Assembly (NCBI GenBank): GCA_951799405.1 | Contig: OX637361.1 | Span: 7,463,156 to 7,527,155, forward strand | Direction: 5' to 3' | Length of the DNA stretch: 64,000 nt | Origin: Agapetus fuscipes | Lineage: Eukaryota; Arthropoda; Insecta; Trichoptera; Glossosomatidae | In this document: piece by piece, positions 23,001 through 34,221 of the stretch | How the letters are laid out: each line of letters opens with the position of its first letter | How positions within the stretch are numbered: the stretch's first letter is position 1 | Notes under the pieces: model-generated | Seen by the model: only the letters and a program-made list of their open reading frames with translations | Databases searched by the model: none | What the model was told of the DNA's origin: nothing | Translations under genes and position numbers: made by a program

Positions 23001-23242
23001 CGAACGTTTTGACAAAGGTAAGGTTTTAATTACTTCAAATGGACGAGTACGTTATAATGACTATTATTCACTATTATGTTAATTCTTTCATGGTCGTAGA
23101 AAAAGTATTGTATGCCACTGCACGTAATTAGCTTTTGTAACACTCGTGTTTTCTATTGTGCCATTCGGCTGCTAGCACTCGTGTTACAAAAACTATCATT
23201 ACTAGGCAGTGGCATAAATAACTATTTCAACATTATTTTTAT

Positions 23243-23548
23243 GAGGGTCCAGGTAAAACCAAGGCCCTCCAAAGGCCTCTTTTTCTGGGGCGTTTTGGGT
23301 GCGGCCTCTTCACAGAAGATCAAAAATGATAAAAAAAAAAAAACTCATCCCCCACCAGGCAGAAACATGTTTGGGGAGGTGTCCTGCATTGAGTACATAC
23401 CTTTTCTGCAGGTTTTGTTGATCCTACGCTGGAGCTTTCTGGATGCCGCCTCTTCAAAGAGGCTCAAAATTTTAAGAAATTACCTCAACCACTACCAGGC
23501 AGAGACTTGTAATAGGTGATGCTCCACATTATTTATTTGCTTTCTGCT
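23243..23548 (+). repeat. Family E repeat, copy 1
   Basis: Built of about 140-base subunits, each with GGCCTCTT...GCGGCCTCTTC/GCCGCCTCTTC and CCACCAGGCAGA. Copy 2 lies inverted at 34.2-34.6 kb. In one frame both copies read NMFGEVS-IE, SFLDAASSKR and NYL-HYQAETC. Confidence 0.6.
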
Positions 23549-23551
23549 TTA

Positions 23552-25462
23552 CCGTGATGTTACGTGACATTACGGCCTGTTGTGTGCAGTTACAAGCTTT
23601 TACGTGCTGTTACGTGCAGCACGTGACAGCACGTCAACAGCACGTGACACCACGTAACAACACGTGACAACACGTATGAGCACGTGACAGCACGTAACAA
23701 CACGTGACAGCACGTGACAGCACGTAACAACACTTGACAGCACGTGACAACACGTATCAGCACGTGACAGCACGTGACAACACGTGACAGCACATGACAA
23801 CACGTGACTTTCTAGTTAAGCACGTGACAGCACGAAACAACACGTGACAGCACGTGACAACACGTGACAACACGTATCAGCACGTGACATGATAACACGT
23901 GACAGCACATGACAACACGTGACTTTCTAGTTAATCACGTGACATCACGTAACAACACGTGACAACACGTAACAACACGTGACCACGCGTATGAGCACGT
24001 GCCGTATGAGCACGTGCAACACCTATCAGCACGTGACAACACGTATCAGCACGTGACAGCACGTGAGAGCATATGATAGCACGTAACAACATGTGACAGC
24101 ACATGATAGCACGTGTGACTGCACGTGACAGCACATGATAGCACGTGTGACTGCACGTGACAGCACATGATAGCACTTGACAACACGTATCAGCATGTTA
24201 CAGCACGTGACAACACGTAACAGCACATGAAAGCACGTGACAGCACGAAACAACACGTGACAGCACGTGACAACACGTGACAACACGTATCAGCACGTGA
24301 CATGATAACACGTGACAGCACATGACAACACGTGACTTTCTAGTTAATCACGTGACATCACGTAACAACACGTGACAACACGTAACAACACGTGACCACG
24401 CGTATGAGCACGTGCCGTATGAGCACGTGCAACACCTATCAGCACGTGACAACACGTATCAGCACGTGACAGCACGTGAGAGCATATGATAGCACGTAAC
24501 AACATGTGACAGCACATGATAGCACGTGTGACTGCACGTGACAGCACATGATAGCACGTGTGACTGCACGTGACAGCACATGATAGCACTTGACAACACG
24601 TATCAGCATGTTACAGCACGTGACAACACGTAACAGCACATGAAAGCACGTGACAACACGTATCAGCACGTGACAGCACGTGACAACACGTGACAGCACA
24701 TGACAACACATGACAACACGTGACTTTCTAGTTAAGCACGTGACAGCACGAAACAACACGTGACAGCACGTGACAACACGTATCAGCACGTGACATGATA
24801 ACACGTGACAGCACATGACAGCACGTGACTTTCTAGTTAATCACGTGACATCACGTAACAACACGTGACAACACGTAACAACACGTGACCACGCGTATGA
24901 GCACGTGCCGTATGAGCACGTGCAACACCTATCAGCACGTGACAACACGTATCAGCACGTGACAGCACGTGAGAGCATATGATAGCACGTGACAACACGT
25001 GACAGCACATGATATCACGAGTGACTGCACGTGACAGCACATGATAGCACTTGACAACACGTATCAGCATGTTACAGCACGTGACAACACGTAACAGCAC
25101 ATGATAGCACGTGCCAACACGTGACAGCAAGTGAAAGTACGTTACAGAACGTATCAGCACGTTACAGCACGTGACAAGACGTATCATCACGTGACAGCAC
25201 GTAGCACGTGACAGCACGTGACACGTGACAGATGAGCACGTGACAGCACCTATCAGCACGTGGAAACATGTAACAACACGTGACTACACGTATGAGCACG
25301 TGACAGCACGTGAGAGCATATGATAGCACGTGACAACACGTGACAGCACATGATAGCACGTGTGACAGCACGTGATAGCACGTGACAACACGTATCAGCA
25401 TGTTACGCACGTCACAACACGTATCAGCACGTGACAGCATGTGACAACACATAAGAGCACGT
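23552..25462 (-). repeat. CACGTG-based satellite, about 1.9 kb
   Basis: A tandem array of a roughly 10-base unit, CACGTGACAR (variants CACGTATCAG, CACGTAACAA, CACATGACAR). Every unit is centred on the CACGTG palindrome or a one-base variant, so well over a hundred such sites are present. A higher-order repeat is visible: a 413-base block starting at 23821 repeats from 24234, and again with an insertion from about 24737, each with the marker GTGACTTTCTAGTTAA and the inserts GACCACGCGTATGAGCAC and ATGATAGCACGTGTGACTGC. Open frames across it (MLSRVVTCCHVL...) are a by-product of the repeat. Confidence 0.9.
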
Positions 25463-25486
25463 TATCCTATACCGACAATGCTGACG

Positions 25487-25512
25487 TGCCAATACCCGCG
25501 CGGGTGTTGGCA
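25487..25512. repeat. GC-rich 26-bp palindrome beside the satellite
   Basis: TGCCAATACCCGC / GCGGGTGTTGGCA, one mismatch in 13, 25 bases after the last satellite unit. The following 50 bases (to 25560) are also GC-rich. Confidence 0.6.
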
Positions 25513-25560
25513 TCAACACATGCCGGGGCCTGCGCACCCCCCTGCGCGCACGCCTGTGTG

Positions 25561-27399
25561 CTATTGTGCTAAATAATTGATTATATACTGATCTCAAATT
25601 TTATTTTGTTGAAATGAAAAAAAATATTACTTTTGTCTTATGAGCTTCTGAACTTTATTAATTATAAACAAAAAATTTAATTTTATTTTTTACTTAATAT
25701 GTTTATTGTTTTACTGATTTTCTATTTTTTGTTTCATTTTATTTTTGTTTTTATTTTTATTTTTCTTCCTATTCCTAAAATTTTCAACTTTTTCTATAAA
25801 TGAAGTTAATTTTATCTCTCTTCTAGATAAGTTTTGTTTTTTCCTTTTTTTGTATAGGTAGATGGTAATTAAAATTTTCAAATTTTACTTTTACTTTTAT
25901 CATACCTATATAGTGTATACCCTCGCACAGGCTATAGGTACCTATGTGGGTTGTTTTTCGTTTTTTTTTTTAAATGTTTTTATTTTATTTGTATTTTTGA
26001 AGAGAAATATGAATTTAAAGAAAGGAAATCAAAATAATACCCATTGATTTTATCAGTTTTTTATCGTTGTTGTCATGGATTTATAGAACTGGATGGGCTA
26101 AGAAATCAATCCTTTGAGAATTAGAAATACGCTACCCCACTCATCACACAAAAATCCAAATTCAGTCTATCGGTAACCTTCCAACTGTGAACAGGTGTGT
26201 GACCTAATTGGAAAAAAAATACATATAAATGCCAAACTGGGTATTTTCTAAACGTGCCAACAAATGAGAGTAAATGTGTTATAGAACATGGAATAATATT
26301 TCACTTTAATCACTATTCTATATGATTAAGTTGATCAAATTTATTTTTCGTGTGTCTAAATATTTTGTTCGCGAAAGTTACAGCCATTTCTAGAACTAGT
26401 GATGTTCAAATATATAGGTACTTGCTTCTTCAAGTATGTAACTTCTATGCTAGCGGTAATAGATACTTGTGGAAATCATCCCGTACACAATGAGGTGGGA
26501 ACATTTTTGAATTCGGAATTTATCAGATATCTTTATACTTGCAACAACACTACTAACAAATCTGTTACCATAGTGATTTCATATGTGTTTCCTTGGTGAT
26601 TTGTAAATAGATTGAAGACGGAGTAGAGACACGTTGCTTACATAGAAAATGAGAAAAGCATTTCATATGTCGTGAGCGAGACAGCATTATAAACAGTGTA
26701 TGGTGTCAAAGACGGTGAATCATGTTGGTTGGTACTAAATCACATGTACGACCCCTCCATTTAATACTTCTTCCATGGTTGTTGTGATTTTATCACAACA
26801 GCGCTCTCCCTCAATAATTATCACCTATGTTCAGTGCAATCTCTGTGGTGCAATCCATGTAAAACTCTACCGGTGTATTTTTTATGTCTGTGTGCTGCCA
26901 GTATGTTCTAGGTGGGCATAGTGGAAAAAACTTTTTCCATTTCAGTGAACAAAGATTTTTTCTTTTTCGTGTTAAAAAAAAAAGATGTACAAAACTTTTT
27001 TCCCCACTTTTTCCTCTCGTAGCCTCTCTGAAATAAAATTGTCTGAATTACTCTATGGTATGAATTATAAAGTATCCTAAGCGTGACACTATAAGCTACT
27101 TCAAAAATGATGAAAAAATATGATCGTTTTTCTTTTTTGTATTGAAATGTGTTTTAACGCTGAGGAATGTTTATAATGCAGACCCATTAAGGTTTTCTGT
27201 TAAAAAAAAACACTTTTTTTTTCAAGAAAATTGTTTATTGGAATGAAGAATAATTTGGATACAAAGGTACAATTTTTGTTCCTAATATAATTAATAAACT
27301 TAAATGTGTAAATATTTAAGCTCGATAGGAATAAAGATGTTAATCTGGGACTTACTTTAGAAATATAATAAATAATTAGTAACAAAAAAACTTTCATTT
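25561..27399. other. Intergenic DNA, no gene seen
   Basis: Very AT-rich and T-run rich up to 26050; nothing recognisable after that. Confidence 0.45.
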
Positions 27400-28400
27400 T
27401 CAAGGTTACCATAACTTATTATACCTTTAACCTTACATGTTTAACTAATTATAGAAACTTACATGTTTAACTTATTATAGAAACTTACATGTTAAACTTA
27501 TTATAGAAACTCACATGTATTTTATAAAAGAAACTCAAAACTATAACTTATTACAGAAACTTAATAGTATAAATTATTAAATAAACTTACAAATATAACT
27601 TATTAAGTAAACTTCTACATATAACTTATGAAAAAAACTTAAAAGAATTACTTATTGTAGAAACTTATACGTACTTATACCTTATTAAAAATACTTATAT
27701 GTCTAACTTATAAAAATAAATTTAACAGTATTACTAACTGTAGAAACTTATTTGTATAGCTTATAAAATAAACCTAACATTGAAATTTGTTGCATAACTT
27801 ATAAAATAAACTTAATAGTGTAACTTATAATAAAAAAAAATACATTATGTATAACTTATCTAAAACACTTAAATAAACAACTTAAAAAAGAAACCTCACC
27901 AAGGAAACTGAAACAAATACATAACTTATAAATGGAACTTAAATGAATAACTTATAAAAGTAACTGAAATTAATAAATTATAAAGGTAACTTAAGTTTGA
28001 CTTATGAAAAAAACTTAAAAGAATTACTTATTGTAGAAACTTAAATGAATAACTTGTATAACTTATTAAAGAAACTTATATGTCTAGCTTATAAAAGAAA
28101 CTTGTTAAAAAGTATTACTTAAAAAATTACCTAGAAACTTATTTGTATAGCTTATAAAATAAAATAAATATAAACTTGTTTCTGGAACTTAAAAAATAAA
28201 CTTCATAGTTTTACTTATAATAAAAAAAACATTAATTATGTAAAACTTATCTGAAAAACATAAATAAACAACCTTAAAAAAGAAATCTCATCAACAAAAC
28301 TTAAACAAATAACTTATAAAAGTAACATAAATGAATAACTTATGAAATTTTGTAATGTGTAACATATGCAACTAATCTTAACTAATTTACAGAATCAACT
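27400..28400. repeat. AT-rich degenerate tandem array
   Basis: About 1 kb made of irregular 25-35-base units of the type AACTTATAAAAGAAACTTA. Early units (27435-27510) are almost identical, AAACTTACATGTTTAACTTA; later units are strongly diverged. No gene signal. Confidence 0.65.
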
Positions 28401-28574
28401 TAAAAAGTAAACTTTAAACCTTAAATTACTTACCCCATTACCATTAGGTATTATCTTTAAATGTACTTTTACCTACCTATTCAATTTAATGCAATCATAA
28501 CATAGGCTTGCCGAGACTTTTAAAAACATAATCCTAATATTATCTTATATACGACATGACTTGTCTTCCTTGTT

Positions 28575-28665
28575 TTCTAAAGGACAAATCACACGAGAAG
28601 CACAGGCAGAATATGGAGGCTAACGCACACACCCACCTGCTAATGCATTACAACTCACCCAGGCA
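28575..28665 (-). mobile_element. Fragment related to the 11.7-kb MITE
   Basis: GGAGGCTAACGCACACACCC and ACCTGCTAATGCATTAC match the inner and terminal part of the 11.7-kb element in reverse. Confidence 0.4.
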
Positions 28666-28701
28666 TGATAACATGAAATGAATTGACTTTGCGAATATTT
28701 A

Positions 28702-29005
28702 GACCGGTCCGTAGTCTAGTGGTTAACACCTCTGGCTCGTAAATGGAAGGTTGCGGGTTCAAATCTCGGTGGAGCACAAAAAAATAACATTTATATTTTC
28801 AAATATGCTGTTCGCTGGGTAAAAATTCATATATACCTTTACCAAAGATCGGTCACTAAAGGTCCATCCAGCCTTACAGCAACTGGGTCTTGCTTGAGAA
28901 TCGGCACTTTCTACGGTGACGGCCAAGCTCGCAGAGGGCCCTTGAGGTGTGATACACACAAAAACAGCGCTCACCAAATAAATCATCCTGATATTATTAT
29001 TATTA
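28702..29005 (+). mobile_element. SINE1, full length, LINE-A tail type
   Basis: tRNA-like head (GTCTAGTGGTTAACACC, box B GGTTCAAATCTC), the common body, then CCCTTGAGGTGTGATACACAC, CAGCGCTCACCAAATAAATC and (TTA)n. The 3' part matches LINE-A. Confidence 0.85.
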
Positions 29006-29218
29006 TCAATCTGGCTTTTCCAATATGACAGTCATTTTTGCAATTGAAAGTCTTTCAACAGCACTGCTGTAGATCTGATCCAATGTTCTGGAGATGGCCA
29101 GCCTGACGATGATCCGTAGAATATCTTCATGGCCGCTCAACTTCCAAATATGTGAAGCATTTATCTTCCCGAGGAAAAAATCACGTAAGCTCTTGGGATA
29201 TGAATTCAGTCTTTCCAC
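29006..29218 (-). CDS. Unrecognised small ORF or last exon, 70 aa
   Basis: A minus-strand frame of ordinary amino-acid composition, with KINASHIWKLSGHEDILRII, VRLAISRTLDQIYSSAVERL and ending VILEKPD-stop. It lies between a SINE tail (its stop is at the SINE boundary) and the tandem array at 29.19 kb. Acceptor-like TTTCTCAG and CCAAGAG precede it. It could be a terminal exon of the transcript from the 31.6-kb promoter, or a relic of a mobile-element protein. I do not recognise it. Confidence 0.3.
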   Translation of the reverse strand: MERLNSYPKSLRDFFLGKINASHIWKLSGHEDILRIIVRLAISRTLDQIYSSAVERLSIAKMTVILEKPD

Positions 29219-30255
29219 TGAGAAAGCATGTGCTTTCTACTCCTTCATATGTTTGTAAGGTGGCTTGCCCCACGGAAATCCACATGGAATTTGAATTTTG
29301 AAGTCTAAGCCCGATCCTGAAGGATCAGGTGCCCATTGGTATCAAGGATTAACTTTTCAGTCAAACCACTTTATGCTGTACCTACAGGTGCTGAAAAATA
29401 TAAATATAATATTAGTACAGATATTGGGATTCAATCTCAGACTTTCCACTCAGAAAGCATGCACTCTCTATCTTTTCATCTGTCGGTAAGGTGGCCAGCC
29501 TCACAGGAATCCGCATGGAATAAACGTCTTACCCTGATTGTGAAGGATCAGGTGCCTATTGTTTTGCAGGTTTTATTTCTCAGTCAAACCATTTTTGGGT
29601 TTAAAAGCGCTGAAAACTGAAATATTAGTAAAACCGTTGGGATATTAACTCAGTCCTTCCACTCAAAAAGCATGCACTCTCTACTCTTTTTCCAGTTTGT
29701 AAGGTGGCCAGCCTCACGGGAATCCGCATGGAATAAACGTATAACCCTGATCACGAAGGATCAGGTGCCCATCATTTTGAAGGTTTTACTTCTCAGTCAA
29801 ACCACTCTTTGCTTTAAAAGCCCTGGAAAATAAAACAGTAAAACCGTTGGGATTCAAAACTTTCACTCAGTAAGAATGCGCTCTCTATGCTTTGATATGT
29901 TTGTAAGGTGGCCAGCCTCACGGGGATCCGCATGGAATGTGGGTCTTACCCTGATAGCGAAGGGTCAGGTGCCTTTGTTAATGAATGTTCTTAGTCAAAC
30001 CGATAGTTTCTTCACAAATTATGAAAAATTAAATATTTTCTGAGCCGTTGGGATCCAAACTCAGACTTTTTTCACTCACAAAGCATGCGCTTTCTACTCT
30101 TTCTCCTGTTTGTAAGGTGGCCAGCCTCAAGGAAATCCGCATTGAAATTGGGTCTAACCTTGATCCTGAAGGATCAGGTGTTTATTGTTGTAAAGGTTTA
30201 ACTTCTTTGTCTAAACATTCTTCCTTTTAAAAGCGCTAAAATAACAAATATTGGT
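29190..30255. repeat. Tandem satellite, five monomers of about 204-231 bp
   Basis: Each monomer has GGGAT-AACTCAG, CACTCA-AAAGCATGC, CTCTCTACTCTTT, GTAAGGTGGCCAGCCTCA, ATCCGCATGGAAT, a CCTGATC-(5/6 bases)-GATCAGG type inverted repeat, CAGTCAAACC and TTTAAAAGCGCTGAAAA. The GTAAGGTGG marks lie at 29255, 29486, 29699, 29903 and 30112 (spacings 231, 213, 204, 209). Confidence 0.8.
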
Positions 30256-31026
30256 TACACCATTTATATCCCATTTTGGTCCCTCAACTCAACAGCAGGC
30301 CTCGGAATGGAAATTAGTAATATACTGCATGACAAAATTCATTTAAAAAAAAATACAATTTACAAGTGCTCCTCCATTTCCTTATGGACTTAATAAAAAT
30401 GAAAAATTAGAGTAAACCACACTGACCCTTATTTTTCATAAAAATTAAGGAGAGCATTATGAAAATTATCTAAAAATTATTTTTAAATTTGTTCAAAATC
30501 AAATAATTTTGTCATGTGCTGGTTGAGATTTGTATTCTCATTTGTGTATATTTTCAAAAAATTACCATTACTGTGTACAAATGAGATGAAAGAAAATGTT
30601 AAAATATTTTTAATCATTGAAATTTAAATATATTTATACAATTTAATTTAATATGACACTTGTTTCCAATAACAAAGAGTTCAGTTTACATTTCGACAGT
30701 AAAATACTGGAACCCTTTCTTAAGGGAACCAAAACAAAAAAAGAAAAACATAAAAATAGACCTAATATTAAAAGCCCATCATTGTTTTTGGAACAGGAAT
30801 AATTAATTTGTAATTTAGGTATTAGCCGTTTATGCTTGCTTAATAAAATATTAATAAACTTTTATTTTCTCATAAATTAGCAAAATATTGAAAAAATTAA
30901 TAATAGTTCACATCCAATCATAAATGTTCTTAGGCTTGCATTTTGATTGGATTTAAAATATGCATAATCTAAATACAAATAAAACAATGCTGGCTTTTAA
31001 AAAATAAAAATAAAAATATGACTCAC

Positions 31027-31646
31027 AGTTTTCTGGAACCGCCTCAGGAACACACAATATAATTTAACACTCGTAAAAAAATATTTAATTTACATGTTTT
31101 CGCTCAAGCTCCCGGCTGCTTTTCTCCAGTCTTGGCTACAACATGGCACTTCACACTATTTAAAATTGTTTTAAATATTTATTATATTTTTTTGTACCAA
31201 AAGTAAGTACCCATATTCACTTTATAACTCAAAAATTATGTGTGATTTTTATTTTGTATATTTTCAAAGCACTTTTCTCTATCACTTTTATTTTATTTTT
31301 ATAAAAATGAAAAAAGGTTTAAAAAGTAGTTTTTGAACACTGGCGCTATGAAAAATAATTTTCCATGATGTTGAAAAACTAGGGTTAAGCATAGGTACGT
31401 CCAAAAACATTTTTACTATTACGCGGTCACTGCACTTTATTTAAAATTAAATCGAGAATTTAATAAATTAATTTTTCCCAAGAATTTTTTTTTTCAAAAA
31501 AATCACTTTCACCACTACTCACAGAAAAAAATACCTAACTGTCAACCCGCACTGAATCTAAACTATCAACACTGCACTCACTGAGGAACTTGCTGTTTGA
31601 AAAAAAAGAGAAACTGGCCAGCTCACGCAAACGGCCTGCTTAAATA
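31027..31646 (-). promoter_or_regulatory. Orphan promoter with possible non-coding first exon
   Basis: On the minus strand TATTTAAG (31646-31639) is followed 31 bases later by the initiator-like CCAGTTT (31617-31611). A roughly 580-base AT-rich stretch without a long frame then runs to a good splice donor, AAACT|GTGAGT (31026-31021). This looks like a TATA promoter and an untranslated first exon. Its downstream exons are not identified; candidates are the small ORF at 29006-29218 or, as an alternative leader, Scp. Confidence 0.4.
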
Positions 31647-31649
31647 CCC

Positions 31650-32557
31650 ACGGACCGCGGCGATTTTCACTTTTGTAGTAGAGGGGACTGGAGGGGAGAG
31701 CGTCCAAGATAATTTTGTCATTTAGGTATTTTTCACAACACATTTTTGAAAAAAATATTATTGCACTTTTTTTTTGAAAACTTATGAGACATGTAACAAA
31801 TATCATTTTGATATTAAAATCATTGTTGCCTGAATATTTTTATTAATTTTAAACCGTTATTTGCCGTTTTTTCCAATAGGTAGGTAGATAGGTACCTACC
31901 TACAGGCGCTCGTACTTTTTCTGTGACCTTTCCTTTTGCGGTCGCTTCAAAGAAGAAGAAAACTGTCAAACGTCAAAAAAATACTAGAATATTGCAAAAA
32001 ATTATCGAAATGATTTTTTGAAATATATATAGTTGAACAATTAACTTAAACGGTAAATAAAAGTTTTTGCCATTTTTTCGTCAACAATTTTTCAATTTTT
32101 AGGTTATATGGAAAATCTTGCATATCATGAAGTTGTTTTAATTTATTTTTTAGCGATGGTAAAAACCACATAAACTCATGAAGAAAAATATTTAAAAAAA
32201 CTTTTTAATGCTTAATTTTTTGTACTTTTCAAAAATCTGTCTGTCAAGCATCATCAAAGCAGAACAACTTAAAAAAAAAAGTTATTGCCCTTCCATTGTA
32301 ATGAATCCTTTATTTGTCTATGTCTTTTACATACATTCATGCATGTGTGCCATTTTTACATGCAGCCGTGGCAGCCAAATGCCAAATTGTATTCAAATGA
32401 AAAAATTTGGTCAAGGAATGTTGGATATTGGATGAAAAATACTATTTACTAGATTTATACAGCTTTAGGTGTGTTAAAGTAAAGTTTGATGTCTTCTTTG
32501 GGGGCCTTATTTGCTTTAAGTAAATATACCGAACTATCAAAAGCAAACTTCACATCT
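31650..32557. other. Upstream flank of the orphan promoter
   Basis: Contains AGGTAGGTAGATAGGTACCTACCTA (31878-31902, a palindrome-like word cluster) and AAACTGTCAAACGTCAAAAA (31960-31979). No coding signal. Confidence 0.4.
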
Positions 32558-32850
32558 GACCGGTCCGTAGTTCAGTGGTAACACTTCGGACTCTGAATGG
32601 AGGGCTGTGGGTTCGATTCCTGGTGGAGCACAAAAAATATACCATTTATATTTTCAAATTTGCTCTTCGCTGGGTTGAAAAATCCATAAACCTTTACGGA
32701 AGACCGGTCATCAAAAGGTCCATCCAGCCTTACAGCAACTGGTTGTTGCTTGAGAATAGGCGCTTTCTACAGACGACCAAGCTTGCAGGGGTCTCTTGAG
32801 GTGTGATACACACATAAACAGCGATCACCAAATAAATCAGCCTATTTTTT
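32558..32850 (+). mobile_element. SINE1, full length, LINE-A tail type
   Basis: Box A TAGTTCAGTGGTAACAC, box B GGTTCGATTCC, common body, end CTCTTGAGGTGTGATACACAC and ACCAAATAAATCAGCC. Confidence 0.85.
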
Positions 32851-32989
32851 TTTAAATTACAGTCCTTAGCAACCAATAACAAAATATTTGTATGTCTCTT
32901 CTCTAGCAATCTGGGTGACGACACAATATTGTGTATGCCAATCCACGTGCGGACATCATTGTCATTGTGAATTTGAACTGTAACGTCTG

Positions 32990-33190
32990 GTTAATAGCTC
33001 AGGGGGTAGAATGCTTCAGATCAAAACCAGAAGTTTGACTCCCACCAAGGATTCATATTTCAGTGTTATCTTTTGACACAACTTAGTTGCACGTGCAATG
33101 TAACTTCTCACCCCATTGTCAACGAAGGGGTCGCATATGGCACATGGAGCGTAAGTACTTATTGTAACAGATAAGAGGGTCGGAAACTCT
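32990..33190. mobile_element. Composite of a tRNA-like SINE head (+) and SINE2 3' end (-)
   Basis: 33000-33060 reads as a plus-strand tRNA-like head (TAATAGCTCAGGGGGTAGAA, TTTGACTCCCACC). 33080-33185 is the SINE2 3' end on the minus strand (ACTTAGTTGCACGTGCAATG, CGAAGGGGTCGCATATGGC). Confidence 0.5.
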
Positions 33191-33743
33191 AAATTAAAAG
33201 GCTTAACAAAAATATAATGTTGTACAATATTAAAGACAACATAAATTTCTACAGAAAAACAAAAAAAAAATGAAAAAATTAACGTAAAGCACTTTTTATA
33301 CAACCTCAAATTTTAAAAGGAAAATATTACAAAAAGTCATTAAAATGCAAAATATTTCAATTTCTTCTAGGGAACAGAAAGAACAAATGTATCACTTTAT
33401 TTCATATTCAAAGTTGTAGAAGTTTTATAAAATTCAAGATGGCTTCCGAAGACCTGAAAATTTCAAATTCAATTCTCGGCCCCAATGATTTTCTTTAAAT
33501 TTTCAGGGTGGTAATTATTTTATACAGTGTTATCAAAATTAGGTATGGCAATACTTTTGCTAATCTGCATATAGGAGTTGCCATAAGAAAAAAAAGGGAT
33601 TTTCTCAGACGAGGAAGTGCTCACAAAAAAATGTGTTCTATAGTATTACTTATACAAAATCTAAATAATAAGCATTTTTAATTTTTATTAAGATTAAAGG
33701 TGGATACAAAAATAGCTTTAAAAACATTTTTTATGGTTTAAGT

Positions 33744-33988
33744 CAGGCTTGTCCAACATACGGCCCGGGGGCCACAATGTGGCCCGCGTAAGCCTGTCAT
33801 CCGGCCCGCGACGACATCTAGTTATTGCGCAATAAGTTCTTCATCTATCTAAGGCAGCGGTTTTCAAATTGGGGGGCGTCTTCCGCTTGAAATTACCACC
33901 CCCCCCCTCCGTGGGCGCCTTTTCTGGTCGGCAACGATTACAAAAGTACTGAATCCGGCCCGCTATGATTTTGAGTTGGACACCCCTG
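33744..33988. mobile_element. hAT-type MITE, 245 bp
   Basis: Starts CAGGCTTGTCCAACATACGG and ends TTGAGTTGGACACCCCTG. Flanked by GTTTAAGT and GTGTAAGT (8 bp, one mismatch). The inner part contains a C/G-rich segment resembling another hAT end (GCAGCGGTTTTCAAATTG). Confidence 0.8.
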
Positions 33989-34221
33989 GTGTAAGTAAAG
34001 CAAGAAAGTGAAGTGCAGTTCCCTATACAATTTATTTTTTTCTATATTCTCATGGCTCATACAACTTATTCTTTTTATATTATTTAGTTTTTCGGCAGTT
34101 ACTTTGTGAAAATCCATTTTAACAGATTAAAAAAGTTTTTTTATTTTTTACAAATTATTCTTATATCAAAAAATCGATTTATATATTGTAAAACGCTCCA
34201 GGTTTGGAATATTTTTTTATC

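Noticed and set aside
23590..25452. Cys/His/Val-rich open frames (MLSRVVTCCHVL type) across the satellite
   Set aside because: They arise because the 10-base unit lacks stops in some frames. The peptide repeat simply mirrors the DNA repeat, and there is no splice or start context.
23552..25462. CRISPR array
   Set aside because: Repeats are about 10 bases with no unique spacers of regular length, and the genome is eukaryotic.
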